The position numbers and the translations under genes were made by a program. Below, in pieces: positions 58,745 to 64,000 of a stretch of 64,000 bases of DNA (the stretch's first letter is position 1; each line of letters opens with the position of its first letter). Source of the stretch: JAEWWD01 sp964440115 (lineage in GTDB: Bacteria > Bacillota > Clostridia > Christensenellales > CAG-138); assembly GCA_964440115.1 (NCBI GenBank), contig CAYTPV010000009.1:120747-184746 (forward strand). The letters run 5' to 3'. The notes beneath the pieces were generated by a model. That model saw only the letters and a list, made by a program, of their open reading frames with translations, was not told the DNA's origin and did not search any database.

Positions 58745-59941
58745 ATGCCTAAAATCAAACTGGCCGTGTTATTCGGCAGCCGTTCGGCCGAACATGATGT
58801 TTCCATAGTATCCGGTCTGCAGTTGCTGGAAAACGTGAACAAGCAGGCTTATGACGCTTACCCGGTATATGTATCCAGAACCGGGGAATGGTTTGCGGGG
58901 GAACCGCTGCGCGATATCGCGTTCTACCGGAATTTTGATCCAAACGCCAAGGGAATAATGCGTGTATATCTGCCTCCCGTACCTAAATGCGGCGGTCTGT
59001 ATTCGCTGCAGTCCGGCGGTCTGTTCCAGAAGGCCGGGGCAAAGGTGGCGGATATGGATTGCGCCATATTCGCGTTCCATGGCATGCATGGCGAGGATGG
59101 ATGCATGCAGGGCCTGTTTGAGTTATGTGATATACCGTATTCCAGCGTTGGGGTAACGGGTTCCGGCGTGGGAATGGATAAAATCATTATGAAGGCCGTA
59201 TTTAAGAGCATGGGGCTGCCTGTGCTGCCCGCAAAATACTGCTACCGTTCAGAGTGGCAGAGCGATCCCGAACGTATACTCGATGAAATGGAATCGGTAG
59301 CGCCATATCCGTTGTTTGTGAAGCCTGCCAACCTTGGTTCCAGCATCGGCATAAGCCGTGCAGTAGACAGGGAAAGTCTTCGCAATGCCATCGAAGTCGC
59401 AGCGCATTACGACAGACGGATACTCGTAGAACAGGGCGTCGATAAGCCGCGTGAAGTCAATTGTGCCGGGCTAGGGTATGGCGCGGACTGTTTGCCTTCC
59501 GTTTGCGAGCAGCCTGTCAGCAGCGCGGAATTGCTGGATTTCAAGGATAAGTATTTGTCCTCCGGCAAAAGCAAGGGCATGCAGTCTCTTGCCCGCCAGA
59601 TACCCGCCCCGATCAGCGAGGAACGGACAAAACAGATTCAGGACATGACCTGCGAGATATTCAAAATGCTCGAATGCAAGGGCGTAGTCCGCATCGATTA
59701 CATGATCGATGAAAGCGCGGGGCAGGTGTATGTCAACGAAATTAATACCATACCGGGCTCGTTTGCGTTCTATCTGTTCGAGCCTATGGGTATATCCTAT
59801 ACGCAGCTTATCGACAAACTCGTTGAGAACGCGTATGCGGCTCTTAAAGAGAAGCAGGGTTCCGTATTCGCCTACGAATCCGAACTGCTGCAAAAGGTCG
59901 TGCTGGGCGGCGGCAAGGGCGCAAAAGGCGGAAAGCTCTAA
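58745..59941 (+). CDS. ddl: D-alanine-D-alanine ligase
   Basis: The 398-residue ATP-grasp protein has LFGSRSAEHDVSIVSG (early loop), FHGMHGEDG, KPANLGSSIGISRA, and VNEINTIPGSFAFYLFEP at the C-terminus. It supplies D-Ala-D-Ala to the MurF-like ligase just upstream. It is longer than the usual Ddl (about 350). The omega-loop has FKDKY, consistent with a D-Ala ligase, but a D-Ala-D-Lac or D-Ser activity cannot be excluded. CAAGGAGGA precedes the ATG. Confidence 0.9.
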   Translation: MPKIKLAVLFGSRSAEHDVSIVSGLQLLENVNKQAYDAYPVYVSRTGEWFAGEPLRDIAFYRNFDPNAKGIMRVYLPPVPKCGGLYSLQSGGLFQKAGAKVADMDCAIFAFHGMHGEDGCMQGLFELCDIPYSSVGVTGSGVGMDKIIMKAVFKSMGLPVLPAKYCYRSEWQSDPERILDEMESVAPYPLFVKPANLGSSIGISRAVDRESLRNAIEVAAHYDRRILVEQGVDKPREVNCAGLGYGADCLPSVCEQPVSSAELLDFKDKYLSSGKSKGMQSLARQIPAPISEERTKQIQDMTCEIFKMLECKGVVRIDYMIDESAGQVYVNEINTIPGSFAFYLFEPMGISYTQLIDKLVENAYAALKEKQGSVFAYESELLQKVVLGGGKGAKGGKL

Positions 59942-59988
59942 GGAGCATAATATAAAGAGTTTAGTTTGAACAGGAGAATGCAATTACA

Positions 59989-60492
59989 ATGAGCCTCTAC
60001 AGTGAATGGAAAGATCTTACTGAAATCGAACGCAGCCCTGACGAACATAAAAAGTTCTGGGATGAGTATTTGGATGCGGAAACAGAAAACTATAAGAAAA
60101 TTCTTTCCGATCCATCCCATGAGTATAAGGGAACGCTGGCTGAACTATCCGAAACCTTTAACATGGACCCGGTGACGTTCGCGGGATTTCTCGACGGCAT
60201 TAACACCAGCCTGAAGAAAGAACTCAAGCTGGACAGTCTGGGATTGAACAGCAAGATATCACTGGATATTGATCTTGAGAAGCTGTATTTTAACATGCTT
60301 GATGCAAAAGCAAGCTGGCTGTATACGCTTCCGCAGTGGGATTCCTTATTAACTGAAGAAAAGCGAAAGGAAATCACAAAGGAGTTCCGCAGCTCGAAAA
60401 TGTTTATCAATGAAACTTCGGTAGGCCGTAATGACCCTTGCCCGTGCGGCAGCGGGAAAAAATACAAGAAATGCTGCGGTCAGGGCAAATAA
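59989..60492 (+). CDS. SEC-C zinc-motif protein
   Basis: The 167-residue protein is mainly helical and ends in a SEC-C zinc motif (GRNDPCPCGSGKKYKKCC) as found at the end of SecA. The first 140 residues (for example FWDEYLDAETENYKKIL and LYTLPQWDSLL) match small Firmicute proteins with this tail. The role is unknown; the motif binds zinc and often protein partners. CAGGAGA lies upstream of the ATG at moderate distance. Confidence 0.85.
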   Translation: MSLYSEWKDLTEIERSPDEHKKFWDEYLDAETENYKKILSDPSHEYKGTLAELSETFNMDPVTFAGFLDGINTSLKKELKLDSLGLNSKISLDIDLEKLYFNMLDAKASWLYTLPQWDSLLTEEKRKEITKEFRSSKMFINETSVGRNDPCPCGSGKKYKKCCGQGK

Positions 60493-60560
60493 GATAAATA
60501 TTTATTTTCACTACAGTTTGAAATTAAAGAATCGACATTAGGTATATATAACCTTGTTTT

Positions 60561-60655
60561 GTTGATAAAGGCAAAACCGTGCGAAAGCCGGTGACGCAAA
60601 ACCACGGTCCTAAACCGCAGAATGCGGCAGGGAGGCCGGGCTGCCGGCAAACGTT
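60561..60655 (+). ncRNA. Cyclic di-GMP-I (GEMM) riboswitch
   Basis: The leader contains the conserved GEMM-I elements in order: AAAGGCAAAACC, a P2 stem closed by a GAAA tetraloop (GCGAAAGC), GACGCAAAA, a GGTCCTAAACC receptor strand, and GGCAGGGAGGCCGGGCTGCC at the 3' side. The ligand-contacting G (in GGC) and the A after GACGC are present, which favours c-di-GMP over cyclic AMP-GMP. A terminator hairpin and a PilZ-containing glycosyltransferase follow. Confidence 0.9.
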
Positions 60656-60671
60656 ACGCGTTTGTTTATTT

Positions 60672-60705
60672 TGCAGCCCTGCTTTTAAGCGGGCTGCATA
60701 TTTTA
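60672..60705 (+). terminator. Riboswitch-controlled terminator
   Basis: TGCAGCCC pairs with GGGCTGCA around an 11-base loop, followed by TATTTT. The same GGGCTGC also occurs inside the aptamer (60638-60644) and could pair with GCAGCCC instead, as an antiterminator. Confidence 0.75.
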
Positions 60706-60727
60706 TGAATGCGTAAGGGTGAAAAGT

Positions 60728-62758
60728 ATGATCATTCAGTATTCCCAGAACAGCACACTTGCGATACAGCTCATGGTCGTACTGGACATCATCGTATTAT
60801 GCTGGATGGCATATTTTCTTACAAAAAGGGTATACGCGTTTAAAAAGCCATTTGTGATTATCACGATGGTGTCTCAGGTTGTCTATATCGCATGGCGCAT
60901 ACTGTTCACCCTGCCGTTTGAGAATACTGCGGGGGCTGTCATGGCCGTACTGTTGTTGCTGGCGGAAGCATTGGGCGCATTTCAGGCAATCACACACCGC
61001 ATGCTGTATCTGCGGGAACCTCTTAGAAAAGAGAATAGACTTCCTGCCTACGACGAACTGCCGTCTGTAGATGTTCTAATCTGTACCTACAATGAGCCGG
61101 CAAAAGTCATCGAGAAAACAGTGGCTGCAGCAGCTGCGCTCGCATATCCACGGGACAGACTCCGTGTGTTTGTATGCGATGACGGCAGACGTTTGGAGAT
61201 TAAGAAAATCGCTGAAAAGTATGGCGCGCGTTGGATTACCCGCCCGAATAACAAATATGCAAAGGCAGGGAACCTGAATAACTGCCTGCAAACCGCATCA
61301 AACGCGGAGTATTTTCTGATACTTGACGCTGACGTCGTGGTACGTTCCTGCTTTTTAGAGCGCACAGTGGGGTATTTCTACGACCCCAAGGTTGCGTTTG
61401 TGCAGGCACCTCAGGTATTTTATACTCCGGACCCGTTTCAGCACAATCTTAAACTCAAGGAAAAGATCCCAAACGAGCAGGATTACTTCATGCGCGAAAT
61501 TCAGCCGCGCCGGGCGGCCTACAACGCCACTCTGTTCGTAGGGTCAAATGGCGTATTTAGACGCAGCAGCATCGATGAGATAGGTCTAATCCCCACAGAG
61601 AGCATCACGGAGGACATTGCGACAAGTCTCTTGCTTGAGGCAAAGGGATACAGCGGTGTAACAGTGGATGAGGTGCTGGCGGTTGGGCTTTCTGCGGAAT
61701 CTTTTTCGGATTATGTGACGCAGCATGAACGCTGGGGCAGGGGAAATATCCAGGTCTTAAAAAAATACAAACCTCTCACGCGAAAAGGGCTTAGCTTTGT
61801 GCAGCGTTTGCTGTATTTGGATGGAATTCTGTATTGGCTGTTCGGCCTCCAAAAAATGATTTATATCGTTGCACCGGTTTTTTTCCTGCTGACCGGAATA
61901 CCAATTTTCAAAGCTAGCTTTTTCAACATGATGCTGTTTTTCCTGCCGACTTACACGTTATCCCTTACGACGTTCAGGCTGTTCTCATATCGAAACAGGA
62001 CGATGCAATGGGCGCACATATATGAAGTCGCAATGGCCCCTTATATGGCGATTTCTGCGTTCCTTGAATTATTCTTTTCTTTTCGGATTAAATTCAAAGT
62101 GACCCCTAAGGGACAGTCACGGGATAAAACGGGTTTTTCGCTGCGTACTGCACTTCCGCACATCGTTTTGACTTTGCTAAGCCTTGCGGCTTTGGTTGCC
62201 GGTGTAACGAAGCTCAGAACGGATTCCGTGTATATGGTGCCAATCTACGCATTAAACCTGTTCTGGCTGGTATACAACGGCTGGAGCCTGATTGTTAATA
62301 TCGCAGTATGCTTTGAGCAGCCGCGTTTACGGGCCAGCGAGCGTCTGCGCGTAAGCGGCATGGTGCGTGTGATATCGGAAGAAGGCATTGCTTTCTTTGC
62401 AAAAATCGTGGATATGTCCGAGGGCGGATGCCAGCTGCGAGTGGATATTGATGAAGACTGCGTTGACACGCTAAAACTCATTAAGATCTATATATCAGAT
62501 ATTTCTCCTGTTTGCGGGACTATTGTTCGTACGGACAGAAAGAATAAAACTCTGGGGGTAAAATTCGAGCAGCTCACTGCTGCCGAATATCAGGAAATCG
62601 TGCGATTTGTGTTTGATCAACAAAACAAAGGATATGGTGCGTTTCGAAGAGCAAAGCACCGTAAGGTTGCGCAAAAGCAGGTACAATCAGTCATATCGAC
62701 GCCATTGCATATACAAGAACCTGCACAGAATTATTTCAAAAAGAAGGCCGCAAATTGA
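60728..62758 (+). CDS. Cellulose-synthase-like family 2 glycosyltransferase with PilZ domain
   Basis: The 676-residue membrane enzyme resembles BcsA. Three N-terminal helices precede a family 2 glycosyltransferase with CDDG (near residue 150), DAD (200), TED and QHERWGRGN (near 335), the D,D,D,QxxRW set. More helices follow, then a PilZ domain with RASER (535-539) and DMSEGG (562-567), the c-di-GMP RxxxR and DxSxxG motifs. It should synthesise and export a beta-linked polysaccharide when c-di-GMP is bound. No bcsB or other partners are here. ATG 60728 follows AAGGGT; a GTG at 60719 overlaps that site. Confidence 0.9.
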   Translation: MIIQYSQNSTLAIQLMVVLDIIVLCWMAYFLTKRVYAFKKPFVIITMVSQVVYIAWRILFTLPFENTAGAVMAVLLLLAEALGAFQAITHRMLYLREPLRKENRLPAYDELPSVDVLICTYNEPAKVIEKTVAAAAALAYPRDRLRVFVCDDGRRLEIKKIAEKYGARWITRPNNKYAKAGNLNNCLQTASNAEYFLILDADVVVRSCFLERTVGYFYDPKVAFVQAPQVFYTPDPFQHNLKLKEKIPNEQDYFMREIQPRRAAYNATLFVGSNGVFRRSSIDEIGLIPTESITEDIATSLLLEAKGYSGVTVDEVLAVGLSAESFSDYVTQHERWGRGNIQVLKKYKPLTRKGLSFVQRLLYLDGILYWLFGLQKMIYIVAPVFFLLTGIPIFKASFFNMMLFFLPTYTLSLTTFRLFSYRNRTMQWAHIYEVAMAPYMAISAFLELFFSFRIKFKVTPKGQSRDKTGFSLRTALPHIVLTLLSLAALVAGVTKLRTDSVYMVPIYALNLFWLVYNGWSLIVNIAVCFEQPRLRASERLRVSGMVRVISEEGIAFFAKIVDMSEGGCQLRVDIDEDCVDTLKLIKIYISDISPVCGTIVRTDRKNKTLGVKFEQLTAAEYQEIVRFVFDQQNKGYGAFRRAKHRKVAQKQVQSVISTPLHIQEPAQNYFKKKAAN

Positions 62759-62828
62759 CCATGTGAAACGAAGAAATGCACGAAATATGGCTTCATATGC
62801 ACATTTCGTATGAATGCTGATCTTCCCA

Positions 62829-62857
62829 TTGACATGTTATGCGCTTTCTGCTAGAAT
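62829..62857 (+). promoter_or_regulatory. Consensus promoter of the tRNA cluster
   Basis: TTGACA, 17 bases, TAGAAT: a perfect -35 and a one-mismatch -10, 80 bases before the first tRNA gene. No other promoter is seen within the cluster. Confidence 0.88.
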
Positions 62858-62937
62858 ACTTAACTGTCGGTAGTGCAAAGGGGCCTCTGCAAGAGGGCAT
62901 ACCGGCGGTGCTGGACTGACCTGCTCACTTTCTTCCT

Positions 62938-63014
62938 GCGCCTGTAGCTCAGTAGGATAGAGCAACGGCCTTCTAAGCCGTAGGTCCCGGGTTCGAATCC
63001 CTGCAGGCGCGCCA
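62938..63014 (+). tRNA. tRNA-Arg (anticodon TCT)
   Basis: Acceptor GCGCCTG pairs with CAGGCGC; the anticodon loop CTTCTAA reads TCT. The T arm has TTCGAAT and CCA is encoded. Confidence 0.97.
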
Positions 63015-63024
63015 GTTTGGTCTT

Positions 63025-63102
63025 GGTGGGTATAGTTCAGTTGGTTAGAATGCCAGATTGTGGCTCTGGAGGTCGTGGGTTCGAATCCCACTACCCACCC
63101 CA
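63025..63102 (+). tRNA. tRNA-His (anticodon GTG)
   Basis: Acceptor GTGGGTA pairs with TACCCAC, with the extra 5' G paired to C73 that is typical of tRNA-His. The loop TTGTGGC reads GTG. CCA is encoded. Confidence 0.97.
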
Positions 63103-63126
63103 AGTATGCCTGACCCGATGAAACGG

Positions 63127-63200
63127 TGGGGTGTCGCCAAGCGGTAAGGCACGGGACTTTGACTCCCGCATCGTAGGTTCGATCCCTGCCACCCCAGCCA
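63127..63200 (+). tRNA. tRNA-Gln (anticodon TTG)
   Basis: Acceptor TGGGGTG pairs with CACCCCA; the loop CTTTGAC reads TTG. CCA is encoded. Confidence 0.97.
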
Positions 63201-63202
63201 AT

Positions 63203-63278
63203 GACCCGTTAGCTCAGTCGGTAGAGCACTTGACTTTTAATCAAGGTGTCCGGAGTTCGAATCTCCGACGGGTCACCA
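63203..63278 (+). tRNA. tRNA-Lys (anticodon TTT)
   Basis: Acceptor GACCCGT pairs with ACGGGTC; the loop CTTTTAA reads TTT. It begins 2 bases after tRNA-Gln. CCA is encoded. Confidence 0.97.
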
Positions 63279-63292
63279 AAATACCATATGAT

Positions 63293-63377
63293 GCGGGCGT
63301 GGCGGAATTGGCAGACGCGCCAGATTTAGGTTCTGGTGCCGGAAGGCGTATGAGTTCAAGTCTCTTCGCCCGCACCA
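63293..63377 (+). tRNA. tRNA-Leu (anticodon TAG)
   Basis: Acceptor GCGGGCG pairs with CGCCCGC, a long variable arm is present, and the loop TTTAGGT reads TAG. CCA is encoded. Confidence 0.97.
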
Positions 63378-63418
63378 AAAGCAATATAAATATTTCTTTG
63401 AAAACTGATTGTGATTTT

Positions 63419-63493
63419 GCGGGAATAGCTCAGTGGTAGAGCACTGCCTTGCCAAGGCAGGGGTCGCGGGTCCGAATCCCGTTTCCCGCTCCA
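63419..63493 (+). tRNA. tRNA-Gly (anticodon GCC), copy 1
   Basis: Acceptor GCGGGAA pairs with TTCCCGC; the loop TTGCCAA reads GCC. All 75 bases are identical to copy 2 at 63708. CCA is encoded. Confidence 0.97.
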
Positions 63494-63501
63494 TCCCACA
63501 T

Positions 63502-63575
63502 GCGGGTGTAGTTCAATGGTAGAACTCCAGCCTTCCAAGCTGGTCGCGTGGGTCCGATTCCCATCACCCGCTCCA
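63502..63575 (+). tRNA. tRNA-Gly (anticodon TCC)
   Basis: Acceptor GCGGGTG pairs with CACCCGC (one G:T-type allowance near the end); the loop CTTCCAA reads TCC. CCA is encoded. Confidence 0.96.
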
Positions 63576-63607
63576 GTTCCGAGGGTATATCCCCGGCAAA
63601 GAAATAT

Positions 63608-63683
63608 GGGCTGTTAGCTCAGTTGGTAGAGCACCTGACTCTTAATCAGGGTGTCCAGGGTTCGAGCCCCTGACGGCCCACCA
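63608..63683 (+). tRNA. tRNA-Lys (anticodon CTT), copy 1
   Basis: Acceptor GGGCTGT pairs with ACGGCCC (one G:T pair); the loop CTCTTAA reads CTT. It differs from copy 2 only at the fourth acceptor pair. CCA is encoded. Confidence 0.97.
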
Positions 63684-63707
63684 CTTATTCGTCTGCGGTG
63701 CAGACGT

Positions 63708-63782
63708 GCGGGAATAGCTCAGTGGTAGAGCACTGCCTTGCCAAGGCAGGGGTCGCGGGTCCGAATCCCGTTTCCCGCTCCA
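63708..63782 (+). tRNA. tRNA-Gly (anticodon GCC), copy 2
   Basis: Identical to copy 1 at 63419. With the following tRNA-Lys it appears to repeat a short block of the cluster. Confidence 0.97.
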
Positions 63783-63788
63783 CTCCAA

Positions 63789-63864
63789 GGGTTGTTAGCT
63801 CAGTTGGTAGAGCACCTGACTCTTAATCAGGGTGTCCAGGGTTCGAGCCCCTGACGACCCACCA
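63789..63864 (+). tRNA. tRNA-Lys (anticodon CTT), copy 2
   Basis: Acceptor GGGTTGT pairs with ACGACCC. Relative to copy 1 the fourth acceptor pair is T-A instead of C-G, a compensated double change. CCA is encoded. Confidence 0.97.
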
Positions 63865-63869
63865 AAACA

Positions 63870-63900
63870 AAACGCCTCCCGAAAGGGAGGCGTTTTTGTT
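63870..63900 (+). terminator. Terminator of the tRNA operon
   Basis: AACGCCTCCC pairs with GGGAGGCGTT around GAAA, followed by TTTGTT, directly after the last tRNA. Confidence 0.92.
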
Positions 63901-63935
63901 TGGTGGGAGTTAAAAGGGCTCGAAGGGCGGAAAAG

Positions 63936-63958
63936 AAAACGCCACAGTGTGGCGTTTT
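63936..63958. terminator. Second hairpin near the window end
   Basis: AAAACGCCACA pairs with TGTGGCGTTTT. It has A/T tracts on both sides, so it may terminate a minus-strand gene coming from beyond the window as well as back up the tRNA terminator. Confidence 0.7.
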
Positions 63959-64000
63959 CCCGCCCCGCGGAGCGCAGCCGACCCAAGCCGCGAGCGGTGT

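Noticed and set aside
62837..63538. Short - strand frames over the tRNA genes with GFEPTTS- and GIRTRDLRLRR-like ends
   Set aside because: These are the well-known spurious translations of antisense tRNA genes, not proteins.
63795..63986. 63-codon - strand frame ending in SGARTLDTLIKSQ
   Set aside because: Also an antisense tRNA translation plus the terminator region.
1..64000. CRISPR array, prophage, insertion sequence or attachment site
   Set aside because: No direct-repeat array, transposase, integrase or phage genes were seen; repeats found are tRNA copies, protein repeats and hairpins.

Overview
The window reads as the chromosome of a motile, endospore-forming member of the Firmicutes, class Clostridia. 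A flagellar operon in the B. subtilis order (flgM-flgN-flgK-flgL-DUF6470-fliW-csrA), a complete spoIIIAA-AH operon, a PdaB-like deacetylase, IreB, an AmaP/Asp23 pair and TM-MurF all point there. Shine-Dalgarno sequences are strong (GGAGG type), and GTG and TTG starts are frequent. I cannot name the genus. Most genes are housekeeping and lie on the + strand. There is no phage, insertion sequence, transposase or CRISPR array.

Layout. 1-4.8 kb: flagellar hook-junction and CsrA-control operon. 5.0-7.0 kb: glutamine-dependent NAD synthetase. 7.2-10.7 kb: a large sortase-anchored repeat protein. 10.9-13.3 kb: polar amino acid ABC transporter. 13.5-17.5 kb: dgt, dnaG and the main sigma factor. 17.6-26.1 kb: an accessory sugar or cyclitol regulon made of two divergent arms, a minus-strand ABC transporter plus TIM-barrel isomerase and a plus-strand polyol dehydrogenase, LacI regulator and IolG-like dehydrogenase. 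They share a 666-bp control region with two promoter/palindrome pairs and a cre-like operator. 26.2-28.0 kb: a FadR-type regulator followed by a solitary DNA methyltransferase (minus strand). 28.3-33.0 kb: spoIIIA operon. 33.1-37.5 kb: asp23, amaP, nusB, xseAB, ispA. 37.5-38.5 kb: two unrecognised genes, the first behind a near-consensus sigma-28 (SigD) promoter. 38.6-44.0 kb: ireB, an inserted aldo/keto reductase, ruvX, DUF1292, DUF512, der, plsY. 44.1-49.0 kb: LysR regulator, lipase-like hydrolase, a NagB-like protein lacking catalytic residues, leuA, and a beta-carbonic-anhydrase-like protein lacking zinc ligands. 49.0-52.3 kb: UDG, yebC, SIMPL lipoprotein, PdaB-like deacetylase. 52.4-57.1 kb: queA, tgt, tsaE, tsaB, rimI, hydrolase. 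57.1-60.5 kb: membrane-fused MurF, Ddl, SEC-C protein. 60.5-62.8 kb: a c-di-GMP-I riboswitch in front of a PilZ-containing cellulose-synthase-like glycosyltransferase. 62.8-63.9 kb: ten tRNA genes behind one consensus promoter.

How the parts connect. Flagellar assembly (FlgM, FlgN, FliW/CsrA) and the SigD-promoter gene at 37.6 kb form one motility programme. The riboswitch and PilZ enzyme at 60.6 kb are the likely opposing sessile output, controlled by c-di-GMP at RNA and protein level. The spoIIIA operon and PdaB-like protein serve sporulation. The most unusual items are the c-di-GMP two-level control, the SigD-driven unknown gene, the two degenerate enzyme homologues flanking leuA, the regulator-methyltransferase pair, and a SpoIIIAF lacking its soluble domain. 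No wholly new multi-gene system can be shown from sequence alone.
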